In this document: positions 1 through 7,084 of the stretch, in pieces | How positions within the stretch are numbered: position 1 is the first letter of the stretch | How the letters are laid out: the number at the start of each line of letters is the position of its first letter | NCBI GenBank assembly: GCA_018064695.1 | Contig: JAGHUU010000016.1 | Location: forward strand, 1 to 13,728 | DNA: 13,728 bases | Source: Candidatus Blautia equi | GTDB lineage: Bacteria; Bacillota; Clostridia; Lachnospirales; Lachnospiraceae | Reading direction: 5' to 3' | Notes under the pieces: generated by a model | Told to the model about the DNA's origin: nothing | The model's input: the letters and a program-made list of their open reading frames with translations, nothing else | Database searches by the model: none | Translations under genes and position numbers: made by a program

Positions 1-1764
1 GCAGAGGAACACACCTTGGAGATGGACCTGGCCGCGGAATCCCTGGGAGTTGGGGTGTCTGTTGTAAAGGCATTAAAAGATGATGGATTCATACGCATAG
101 AGAGCAGTGACCTGTACCGCGTCCCTGCAGACGTGCGGGGAATCTCCATGGAAGAGGAAAAGCCCCTCACGGAAATGCAGCAGGCGGCAGTCGCTGAAAT
201 AAAAAAAGAATGGAAGGAAAAAGGACGCCCCGTTCTCATCCACGGCATCACCGGCAGCGGAAAGACCATGGTCTACATGAAGCTCATCGAAGAGGTGATA
301 AAAGAAGGACGGCAGGCCATAGTTTTGATCCCGGAGATCGCCCTCACCTACCAGACAGTGCGGCGCTTCTACGGAAGATTCGGCGATCAGGTATCCGTCC
401 TCAATTCCAGACTTTCCGCGGGAGAGAGATACGATCAGTTCCGCCGGGCAAAAGCCGGGCAGATCCAGATCATGGTGGGCCCAAGATCCGCCCTCTTCAC
501 CCCATTTCCAAACCTTGGCCTCATCGTCATTGATGAGGAACACGAACAGAGCTACAAAAGCGAGAACAGTCCCAGATATCATGCAAGAGAGGTTGCCATC
601 CGCCGCGGGCATATGGAGGGCGCTAAGGTCATCTTAGGATCCGCCACCCCATCCCTGGAGGCATACCATTCTGCGGAGAAAGGCGATTATGCTCTGGTAA
701 AACTGTCTTCCCGCTATGGAGAACAGATCCTCCCACAGGTTTCCATTGTGGACCTCCGGGAAGAACTGAAGCATGGCAACCGCTCCATGCTGAGCGAACA
801 GCTGAAGGCTGCCATAGAACTCAGATTAAGCAGAAAAGAACAGGTCATCCTGTTTTTAAACCGAAGAGGATACGCAGGCTTTGTCTCCTGCAGATCCTGC
901 GGACATGTGATGAAATGCCCCCACTGTGACGTATCCCTTTCCGCCCACAATAACGGAAAGCTGATGTGCCACTACTGTGGGTTTGAGCGCCCCAATGTTA
1001 CTGCCTGCCCGGAGTGCGGCTCGCCGTTTATAGGCGGCTTCAAAGCCGGCACCCAGCAGATAGAGCAGGTGCTGCAGAAGAACTTCCCCGGGGTTCGGGT
1101 CCTTCGTATGGATGCGGACACCACCAGAAACAAGGGGAGCTACGAACAGATATTATCCGCCTTTGCCTCCCACGAGGCAGACATTCTGGTGGGAACCCAG
1201 ATGATCGTAAAAGGTCACGACTTCCCCGATGTCACACTGGTGGGCGTTCTGGCAGCAGACCTATCACTAAACGCTTCTGATTTCAGAAGCGGTGAGAGAA
1301 CCTTCCAGCTTCTGACCCAGGCGGTGGGTAGATCCGGCCGCGGCAGAAAAGCAGGGGAAGCCATCATCCAGACCTACCATCCGGAGCACTACAGCATCCA
1401 ATCCTCCGCCGTGCAGGACTATGAAGCATTCTATCAGGAGGAGATGGGATACCGGGAACTTATGGATTACCCGCCCGGCGCCCGCATGCTGGCCATTCTG
1501 GCCTCCTGCGAGGATGAGGAGCTCCTCACAAAAGCCTGCGGCTATCTTGCACAGTTTATTCACCGCGTCTATCCCGGTTCCGACCTGCATCTGATTGGTC
1601 CGGCACCCCAGGCCGTGGGAAAAGTCAATGATGTGTACCGCCAGGTCATCTATCTGAAACACCGCAGCAATCCGGTTCTCATAAGAATCAAGGATCAGCT
1701 GGAAAAATACATCGAGATCAATTCCGGATTCCGGAAATTATATATACAATACGATTTCAGTTAA
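1..1764 (+). CDS. priA: Primosomal replication restart helicase PriA (5'-truncated by window edge)
   Basis: PriA is a superfamily 2 3'-5' DNA helicase that recognises stalled or collapsed forks and starts reloading of the replicative helicase. The frame is open from base 1, so the 587 visible residues lack the true start; family members are usually about 730-830 residues, so the N-terminal 3'-DNA-end-binding domain (roughly 150-200 residues) lies upstream. Seen: Walker A GITGSGKT at bases 244-267, Walker B/DEAH-type box DEEH at 532-543, and the LNRRGY segment followed by eight zinc-binding cysteines in four CxxC pairs (CRSC, CPHC, CHYC, CPEC) at about 889-1020. The C-terminal helicase motifs GTQMIVKGHDFP and QAVGRSGRG follow. 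The zinc knuckles inside the helicase core are diagnostic of PriA. The leucine codon TTG at 16 is internal sequence, not a credible start, because homology-like sequence continues upstream. def follows after 19 bases, so the two are probably cotranscribed. Confidence 0.97.
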   Translation, partial: AEEHTLEMDLAAESLGVGVSVVKALKDDGFIRIESSDLYRVPADVRGISMEEEKPLTEMQQAAVAEIKKEWKEKGRPVLIHGITGSGKTMVYMKLIEEVIKEGRQAIVLIPEIALTYQTVRRFYGRFGDQVSVLNSRLSAGERYDQFRRAKAGQIQIMVGPRSALFTPFPNLGLIVIDEEHEQSYKSENSPRYHAREVAIRRGHMEGAKVILGSATPSLEAYHSAEKGDYALVKLSSRYGEQILPQVSIVDLREELKHGNRSMLSEQLKAAIELRLSRKEQVILFLNRRGYAGFVSCRSCGHVMKCPHCDVSLSAHNNGKLMCHYCGFERPNVTACPECGSPFIGGFKAGTQQIEQVLQKNFPGVRVLRMDADTTRNKGSYEQILSAFASHEADILVGTQMIVKGHDFPDVTLVGVLAADLSLNASDFRSGERTFQLLTQAVGRSGRGRKAGEAIIQTYHPEHYSIQSSAVQDYEAFYQEEMGYRELMDYPPGARMLAILASCEDEELLTKACGYLAQFIHRVYPGSDLHLIGPAPQAVGKVNDVYRQVIYLKHRSNPVLIRIKDQLEKYIEINSGFRKLYIQYDFS

Positions 1765-1783
1765 AAGAAAGGAAAATAAAACA

Positions 1784-2272
1784 ATGGCACTTAGAGAAAT
1801 TCGCGTAGAGGGAGATCCTGTATTAAATAAAGTAAGCAGACCTGTAAAGGAGATGACCGGCAGAATGCGTGAGCTGGTGATCGACATGCTGGATACCATG
1901 TATGAGGCAAACGGCGTAGGCCTTGCAGCACCGCAGGTTGGCGTACTCCGCCAGCTGGTGGTTATCGATGTGGGCGAAGGCCCTGTAGTTCTTGTAAACC
2001 CTGAGATCATTGAGACCTCCGGAGAGCAGACAGGAGATGAGGGCTGCCTCAGCGTTCCTGGCATGGCAGGACAGGTTACCCGCCCGAACTACGTAAAAGT
2101 AAGATGTCAGAACATTGAGATGGAGACAGTGGAGATCGAGGGAACCGAGCTTATGGCCCGCGCACTCTGCCACGAGATCGATCATCTCAGCGGTCACTTA
2201 TATACCGAGCTCGTAGAGGGAGAGCTTCACAGCGCATCCTACGAGGAGGAAGACGAGGAGGCTGAAGAATAA
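1784..2272 (+). CDS. def: Peptide deformylase
   Basis: Removes the N-formyl group from the initiator Met of new proteins, a cytosolic metalloenzyme acting at the ribosome exit. The 162-residue protein has all three family motifs: GVGLAAPQVG (residues 44-53), EGCLS (86-90, with metal-ligand Cys88) and HEIDH (130-134, two His ligands and the catalytic Glu131). The length is normal for a bacterial type deformylase. The start is fixed by a purine-rich site (AGAAAGGA, about 1766-1773) 10 bases upstream. The C-terminus is very acidic (EEEDEEAEE, 154-162). The DNA encoding it contains the ribosome binding site of fmt, and the stop codon shares its last A with the fmt ATG. Pairing with fmt is standard: fmt adds the formyl group that def removes. 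Confidence 0.98.
   Translation: MALREIRVEGDPVLNKVSRPVKEMTGRMRELVIDMLDTMYEANGVGLAAPQVGVLRQLVVIDVGEGPVVLVNPEIIETSGEQTGDEGCLSVPGMAGQVTRPNYVKVRCQNIEMETVEIEGTELMARALCHEIDHLSGHLYTELVEGELHSASYEEEDEEAEE
2255..2261 (+). promoter_or_regulatory. Ribosome binding site of fmt, inside def
   Basis: GAGGAGG lies 10 bases before the ATG at 2272, within codons for the acidic tail of def. It favours the ATG at 2272 over the in-frame ATG at 2278, which would be 16 bases away. A TAATG stop/start junction follows, typical of translational coupling. Confidence 0.75.
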
Positions 2273-3222
2273 TGCCGATGAAAGTCGTTTACATGGGTAC
2301 ACCGGACTTTGCGGTTCCGCCGCTTAAGGCTCTGGTGGAGGCAGGATATGAAGTCCTTGCCGCTGTTACCCAGCCGGACAAGCCAAAGGGCAGAGGAAAG
2401 ACCCTGCTCCCGCCGCCGGTAAAAGAAGAAGCCATGAAACATAACATTCCTGTACTCCAGCCCCTGAAGGCCAGAGATCCGGAGTTCCAGGAAGCCTTAA
2501 AAGCATTAAACCCTGATATTATCGTGGTAGCTGCCTTTGGTCAGATCATCCCGAAAGCCATTCTGGATCTGCCGAAATACGGTTGCATCAACATCCACGC
2601 ATCCCTGCTCCCCAAATACCGCGGAGCCGCACCGATCCAGCAGGCCATTCTGGATGGCGAACCGGAATCCGGCGTCACCATCATGCGCATGGGCGTAGGT
2701 CTGGATACCGGAGATATGATCTCCAGGATCGTTGTTCCGATCACTGCGGAGGAGACCGGAGGAAGCCTTTTCGATAAGCTGGCAGAGGCCGGCGCAGAGC
2801 TGCTTCTTTCCACCCTTCCTTCTATTGAAAACGGCACAGCAGTATATGAGGTTCAGCCGGAAGAGAGCCCTACCCCATATGCGGCCATGATCACAAAAGA
2901 GATGGGCCTTATGGATTTCACAAAGAGCGCAAATGTGCTGGAGCGCCTGGTGCGCGGTCTGAACCCATGGCCAAGTGCCTATACATTCTTAAACGGCAAA
3001 AACCTGAAGATCTGGAGCTGCAAAGTCCTTCCGGAAACCGCAGCTGCAGAGCCGGGAACCATCTATAAAACAGACAAAGCCGGCATTTATGCAGCCTGTG
3101 CAGAGGGAAGCCTCCTCATCACAGAGCTTCAGCTGGAAGGCAAAAAGCGTATGGATGCCGCATCATTTCTCCGTGGTTATACCATAGAGGAAGGAACCCG
3201 TTTGGCAAATACAAGAGATTAA
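2272..3222 (+). CDS. fmt: Methionyl-tRNA formyltransferase
   Basis: Transfers a formyl group from 10-formyl-tetrahydrofolate to Met on initiator tRNA, so that translation starts with fMet. The 316-residue length matches the family. The N-terminal Rossmann-like formyltransferase domain opens with VVYMGTPDFAV (residues 5-15). The folate/catalytic region contains NIHASLLPKYRGAAPIQ (107-123); by alignment with the E. coli enzyme (N106, H108, D144) the catalytic triad is Asn107, His109 and Asp145, the last within GLDTGDM. The C-terminal OB-like tRNA-binding domain starts near residue 208 and includes the motif GLNPWPSAY. The start overlaps the def stop by one base; the ATG two codons further on is possible but is spaced worse from the GAGGAGG site. 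Functionally and physically coupled to def. Confidence 0.98.
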   Translation: MPMKVVYMGTPDFAVPPLKALVEAGYEVLAAVTQPDKPKGRGKTLLPPPVKEEAMKHNIPVLQPLKARDPEFQEALKALNPDIIVVAAFGQIIPKAILDLPKYGCINIHASLLPKYRGAAPIQQAILDGEPESGVTIMRMGVGLDTGDMISRIVVPITAEETGGSLFDKLAEAGAELLLSTLPSIENGTAVYEVQPEESPTPYAAMITKEMGLMDFTKSANVLERLVRGLNPWPSAYTFLNGKNLKIWSCKVLPETAAAEPGTIYKTDKAGIYAACAEGSLLITELQLEGKKRMDAASFLRGYTIEEGTRLANTRD

Positions 3223-3224
3223 AT

Positions 3225-3232
3225 AAGGAGGG
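3225..3232 (+). promoter_or_regulatory. Strong ribosome binding site of the metalloprotease gene
   Basis: AAGGAGGG lies 9 bases before the ATG at 3242, in the 19-base gap after fmt. It is a near-consensus Shine-Dalgarno, suggesting independent and efficient initiation rather than pure coupling to fmt. Confidence 0.8.
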
Positions 3233-3241
3233 AAAACGACT

Positions 3242-3952
3242 ATGTATGGATATCGTTACGGATTCGGACTGGATCCTACCTACCTTCTGATCATCATCGG
3301 TATGCTGATCACCATGGCAGCACAGGGGATTTTAAAGAGCACCGTGGCAGCAAATAAAAAAAGACGCAGCGCCTCCGGCCTTCGCGGTCAGGATGTGGCA
3401 CAGCGTGTCCTGCATGCAGCAGGCATCACAGATGTGCAGATCGTTGCAGTCGGCGGAAGCCTTACCGATCACTATGATCCAAGATCAAAGAGAGTCTGCC
3501 TCTCAGAGGATGTTTTTAATTCCACCTCCCTGGTGGCTATCGGCGTGGCAGCCCACGAGTGCGGACATGCCATCCAGCACCATAAAGGCTATGTGCCGCT
3601 GAGCTTTCGAAGCACCATCGTGCCTGTAGCAAACATTGGATCCCAGCTTTCCTGGCCACTTTTCCTGGCAGGACTGATCCTCTCTTTCCGTCCTCTGCTT
3701 TTAGCTGGAATCATTCTTTTCTCCCTGGCAGTTCTGTTCCAGCTGGTGACTCTTCCGGTGGAATTCAACGCATCCTCCAGAGCTCTTCAGATGCTTGAGG
3801 GCCTTGGCATTGTGGGAGCGGATGAGAAGAGCAGCGTCAGAAAAGTTCTGACAGCGGCAGCCCTCACCTATGTGGCTTCCCTGGCAGCATCCCTGCTCCA
3901 GCTTTTACGACTGATCATGCTTGCAGGAGGAGGAAGAAGACGACGTGGCTAA
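3242..3952 (+). CDS. yugP: Membrane-embedded zinc metallopeptidase, YugP family
   Basis: A predicted integral-membrane neutral zinc protease of 236 residues; the cellular substrate of this family is not established. Seen: an N-terminal membrane segment (about residues 13-32), then a soluble part with the family-like HYDPRSKRVCLSE (77-89). The zinc-binding helix is HECGH (105-109), where His105 and His109 are ligands and Glu106 catalytic. A long hydrophobic region follows (about 137-172, probably two segments), then PVEFNAS (172-178), whose Glu174 is a likely third zinc ligand. The C-terminal membrane helix is at about 203-228. The protein ends in a glycine-arginine tail (GGGRRRRG) whose DNA is also the rsmB ribosome binding site. 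Its place between fmt and rsmB is a difference from the B. subtilis order; I recall this arrangement from clostridial genomes but cannot check it here. Assignment to the family is firm, function is unknown. Confidence 0.9.
   Translation: MYGYRYGFGLDPTYLLIIIGMLITMAAQGILKSTVAANKKRRSASGLRGQDVAQRVLHAAGITDVQIVAVGGSLTDHYDPRSKRVCLSEDVFNSTSLVAIGVAAHECGHAIQHHKGYVPLSFRSTIVPVANIGSQLSWPLFLAGLILSFRPLLLAGIILFSLAVLFQLVTLPVEFNASSRALQMLEGLGIVGADEKSSVRKVLTAAALTYVASLAASLLQLLRLIMLAGGGRRRRG
3925..3933 (+). promoter_or_regulatory. Ribosome binding site that decides the rsmB start
   Basis: AGGAGGAGG lies 11 bases upstream of a GTG at 3945, inside the 3' end of the protease gene. The longer reading from a TTG at 3921 would place this site inside the rsmB coding region and add an acidic QEEEEDD stretch. 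The GTG start is therefore preferred. Confidence 0.75.
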
Positions 3953-5297
3953 TGGAATCAATATCCGGGAACTGATCCTTGAGATCCTTCTGGAGATCAC
4001 GGAGAACGGTGTGCAGAGCCATCGTGCCCTGCTTGGCGCCCTCTCCAAATACCAGTTTCTTCCAAAACAGGACCGTGCCTTTATCACCCGTGTGATAGAG
4101 GGAACCCTGGAATACAGAATTCAGATCGACTACATCCTGAATTCCTTCTCCAAGGTAACTGTGGACAAGATGAAACCGGTGATCCGGGAGATCTTAAGAA
4201 GTTCCATTTACCAGTTAAAATATATGGACACCGTCCCGGACCGCGCGGTCTGCGACGAGGCGGTGAAGCTTACTCAGAAAAAAGGCTTTTATAACCTGAA
4301 AGCCTTCGTAAACGGCGTACTCAGAACAGCTGCCAGATCCATGGATGAAGTGAAGTATCCATCCAGAGAAGAGGACCTGGTGCAGTACTTATCCGTGCGC
4401 TACTCCATGCCGGAAATTCTGGTCATCCGCTGGCTGAACGAGTACGGCGAGGAAGTGACAGAAAAGATCCTGGCGGATTTCTTAACAGAGAAGCCTACCA
4501 CCATCCGCTGCCGTACCTTCCGCTACGACCAGAACGTGATCTATAAGAGTCTGGTGGATGCGGGCGTTGATGTAAAGCCTGCGCCATATCTGCCATATGC
4601 TTACCAGATCAGCAAATTCAATCACATCCATGCGCTGGATGCCTTTCATAAGGGCAAGATCCAGGTGCAGGACATCAGCTCCATGCTGGTGGCCGAGGTG
4701 GCTGACCCTAAGAAGACCGACTATGTCATCGATATGTGTGCCGCTCCGGGCGGAAAGAGCCTTCACATTGCAGATAAGATGGAGGGCTACGGTACCGTGG
4801 ATGCCAGAGATGTATCCCAGGCCAAGGTGGACCTCATTGAGGAGAATCTGAACCGCACCGCCTGCATGAATGTTCAGACCAGGGTGCAGGATGCCACAGT
4901 CTTTGATCTGGATTCCGAGTTTAAAGCGGACATCGTGCTCTGCGACGTGCCATGTTCCGGCTACGGCGTCATCGGCAAAAAGCCGGAGATCAAATACCGT
5001 GCCACCCCGCAGAAGCAGGAGGACATCGTCATTCTTCAGAGAGCCATCCTTGACAAGGCTGCCAACTATGTAAAACCAAGGGGCACCCTGATCTTCAGCA
5101 CCTGTACCATTGCAAAAGAGGAGAACGAGGACAACATGCTCTGGTTCCTTCAGAACTACCCGTTCAAGCTGGAGAGTCTGGATCCTTATCTTCCGGAGGA
5201 ACTGCACTGCGAGTCCACAGGACTTGGCTACCTGCAGCTGCTGCCGGGCGTACATAAGACCGATGGCTTCTTTATTGCCAAGTTCAGGAGAAAATAA
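3945..5297 (+). CDS. rsmB: 16S rRNA (cytosine-5) methyltransferase RsmB
   Basis: Methylates C967 (E. coli numbering) of 16S rRNA at carbon 5 using S-adenosylmethionine. With the GTG start at 3945 the protein has 450 residues, normal for the family. An N-terminal all-helical NusB-like RNA-binding domain (about residues 1-135) is followed by the Rossmann methyltransferase domain. Motif I is DMCAAPGGKS (263-272). The two signature cysteines of RNA m5C enzymes are present: Cys337 in DVPCSGYGVIGKKPEIK (motif IV, product release) and Cys387 in STCTIAKEEN (motif VI, nucleophile). The presence of the NusB-like domain separates it from RsmF-type relatives. It overlaps the protease gene by 8 bases, and rlmN starts one base after its stop. 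A TTG start at 3921 (458 residues) is the alternative and is less likely. Confidence 0.95.
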   Translation: MANGINIRELILEILLEITENGVQSHRALLGALSKYQFLPKQDRAFITRVIEGTLEYRIQIDYILNSFSKVTVDKMKPVIREILRSSIYQLKYMDTVPDRAVCDEAVKLTQKKGFYNLKAFVNGVLRTAARSMDEVKYPSREEDLVQYLSVRYSMPEILVIRWLNEYGEEVTEKILADFLTEKPTTIRCRTFRYDQNVIYKSLVDAGVDVKPAPYLPYAYQISKFNHIHALDAFHKGKIQVQDISSMLVAEVADPKKTDYVIDMCAAPGGKSLHIADKMEGYGTVDARDVSQAKVDLIEENLNRTACMNVQTRVQDATVFDLDSEFKADIVLCDVPCSGYGVIGKKPEIKYRATPQKQEDIVILQRAILDKAANYVKPRGTLIFSTCTIAKEENEDNMLWFLQNYPFKLESLDPYLPEELHCESTGLGYLQLLPGVHKTDGFFIAKFRRK

Positions 5298-5298
5298 T

Positions 5299-6336
5299 AT
5301 GGACATCAAATCAATGACGCTCCCGGAGCTTAAGAATCTGATGACAGAGGTTGGGGACAAACCCTTCCGCGCCAAACAGATCTACAGCTGGCTCCACGAG
5401 CATCTGGTAACCTCTTATGAGGAAATGACAAATATCCCAAAGAGTCTCAGGGAAAAACTGAAGGACTACCCCATCACCGCCCTGGAGGCAGTGGACGTGC
5501 AGATCTCAGCCATCGACGGAACCAGAAAATACCTGTTCCGCTTAGCCGATGGCAACGTGATCGAGAGCGTTCTTATGAAATATAAGCACGGCAACTCCGT
5601 GTGCATCTCCTCCCAGGTGGGCTGCCGTATGGGCTGCCGCTTCTGCGCTTCCACCCTTGGCGGACTCACCAGATCCCTTCTCCCATCGGAGATGCTGGAC
5701 CAGATCTACCGGATCCAGACCCTCTCCGGCGAGCGCGTTTCCAATGTTGTAGTTATGGGAACGGGAGAACCACTGGACAATTACGACAATTTACTTCGAT
5801 TTATAGAGCTTCTCACAGCGGAGGGCGGCCTGAACATCAGCCAGCGAAACCTGACGGTTTCCACCTGCGGCCTTGTTCCGAAGATGTATGAGCTGGCGGA
5901 GCAGAAGCTGCAGATCACACTTGCGTTATCCCTTCATGCCCCTAATGATGAGAAGAGACGGGAGCTCATGCCGATCGCCAACCGCTACACCATGGATGAG
6001 GTGCTGGAGGCCTGCCGGAATTACTTTAAAAAGACCGGAAGAAGGATCACTTTTGAGTACTCTCTGGTGTCCGGCGTCAACGATTTACAGGAGGATGCGG
6101 AGGAATTATCCGGCCGGATCAGGGACATAAACTGCCATGTAAACCTGATTCCTGTGAACCCGATCAAGGAGCGTTCTTACGTCCGTTCCACCCTCCAGGC
6201 AGTGGAGAATTTTAAAATAAAACTTGAAAAATATGGAATAAATGTTACTATTAGAAGGGAAATGGGCTCTGATATAGACGGGGCCTGTGGACAGCTTCGA
6301 AAGAGCTATATGGATAAATCAGAAAGTGGGAAGTGA
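5299..6336 (+). CDS. rlmN: Dual-specificity 23S rRNA (A2503-C2)/tRNA (A37-C2) methyltransferase, radical SAM
   Basis: Makes 2-methyladenosine in 23S rRNA and some tRNAs by a radical S-adenosylmethionine ping-pong mechanism. The 345-residue protein has the 4Fe-4S motif CRMGCRFC (Cys109, Cys113, Cys116), the GTGEPLDNY SAM-binding segment (154-162), and both cysteines of the methyl-transfer chemistry. Those are Cys102 in VCISSQVG (equivalent to E. coli C118) and Cys330 in SDIDGACGQL (equivalent to C355). The ATG at 5299 is chosen because AGGAG at 5286-5290 sits 8 bases ahead and the sequence downstream (MDIKSMTLPELK) looks like the family N-terminus. The open frame extends upstream to 5110, but that part only shadows rsmB. 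It has Cys330 and RlmN-like spacing; I see no reason to call it Cfr. Confidence 0.97.
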   Translation: MDIKSMTLPELKNLMTEVGDKPFRAKQIYSWLHEHLVTSYEEMTNIPKSLREKLKDYPITALEAVDVQISAIDGTRKYLFRLADGNVIESVLMKYKHGNSVCISSQVGCRMGCRFCASTLGGLTRSLLPSEMLDQIYRIQTLSGERVSNVVVMGTGEPLDNYDNLLRFIELLTAEGGLNISQRNLTVSTCGLVPKMYELAEQKLQITLALSLHAPNDEKRRELMPIANRYTMDEVLEACRNYFKKTGRRITFEYSLVSGVNDLQEDAEELSGRIRDINCHVNLIPVNPIKERSYVRSTLQAVENFKIKLEKYGINVTIRREMGSDIDGACGQLRKSYMDKSESGK

Positions 6337-6337
6337 C

Positions 6338-7084
6338 ATGAGGGTATTTTCAGCAACAGATGTCGGACAGAAGCGGACCGCAAATCAGGACTACGTGTTC
6401 CAGTCTGCTTCCCCATTGGGCAACCTTCCTAACCTGTTTGTAGTAGCAGACGGAATGGGAGGCCATAATGCGGGGGATTTTGCATCCGCCCATGCAGTCC
6501 GGACACTGGTAGAGGAGGTCCGTAAGGATCAGGAATATAACCCGGTAAAGATTATCCGTCATGCCATTGAAAGTGCAAATACAGAGATCCTCGCCCAGGC
6601 ACAGCAGCACGAGGAATATAAAGGCATGGGAACCACCCTGGTGGCAGCCACCGTTGTAGGTCACTATGTCTATGTTGCAAATGTAGGAGACAGTCGTTTA
6701 TATCTCGTTGATGATAAGATCAGACAGGTCACAAGAGACCATTCCCTGGTACAGGAAATGGTAAGAATGGGTGAAATTCGTGAGGATGAGGCTAAAAATC
6801 ATCCGGACAAGAATATCATCACCCGTGCTCTTGGTGCAGAAAGAACTGTCGATATCGACTTTTTTGATATGAAACTGGAACTTGGAAGCATTATTGTAAT
6901 GTGTTCTGATGGTCTCTCCAACATGGTTGAGGACTGCGTCATTGAGGAAATCGTTAAAGACGACACTGTCTCTCTGGAAGAGCGGGGCAGAAAACTTCTG
7001 TATGAAGCAAATCGTAATGGCGGAAAAGACAATATCGCAGTTATATTGGTGGAACCATTTATGAATGAGGTGGAAAAATGTTAA
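6338..7084 (+). CDS. prpC: PP2C-family Ser/Thr protein phosphatase (partner of PrkC)
   Basis: A manganese/magnesium-dependent phosphatase that reverses phosphorylation by the neighbouring PASTA kinase, in the cytosol. The 248-residue single PP2C domain carries the classic metal-site motifs: DVGQKRTANQD (8-18), ADGMGGHNAGD (37-47, metal ligands Asp38 and Gly39), GMGTT (97-101), NVGDSR (115-120), RDHS (133-136), CSDGLSNM (189-196, Asp191) and GGKDNIA (228-234, Asp231). There is no membrane segment. The ATG at 6338 is one base past the rlmN stop, and the upstream site (GTGGGAAG) is weak, so expression probably depends on coupling to rlmN. An upstream in-frame reading from 6287 lies entirely in rlmN and adds nothing family-like. 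Its last 7 bases overlap the start of prkC, which favours balanced production of phosphatase and kinase. Confidence 0.97.
   Translation: MRVFSATDVGQKRTANQDYVFQSASPLGNLPNLFVVADGMGGHNAGDFASAHAVRTLVEEVRKDQEYNPVKIIRHAIESANTEILAQAQQHEEYKGMGTTLVAATVVGHYVYVANVGDSRLYLVDDKIRQVTRDHSLVQEMVRMGEIREDEAKNHPDKNIITRALGAERTVDIDFFDMKLELGSIIVMCSDGLSNMVEDCVIEEIVKDDTVSLEERGRKLLYEANRNGGKDNIAVILVEPFMNEVEKC

Noticed and set aside
3921..3944. TTG start for rsmB
   Set aside because: It would put the only good ribosome binding site inside the coding region; the GTG at 3945 is correctly spaced from AGGAGGAGG.
5110..5298. N-terminal extension of rlmN into rsmB
   Set aside because: The in-frame extension is Arg/Ser/Thr-rich shadow sequence of rsmB. 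The ATG at 5299 has a ribosome binding site and a family-like N-terminus.
4482..5375. Minus-strand open frame of 297 codons
   Set aside because: Antisense to rsmB, whose catalytic motifs are intact; no family-like sequence on the minus strand.
6287..6337. N-terminal extension of prpC into rlmN
   Set aside because: It reads over the conserved rlmN C-terminus in another frame; PP2C similarity begins at the ATG at 6338.
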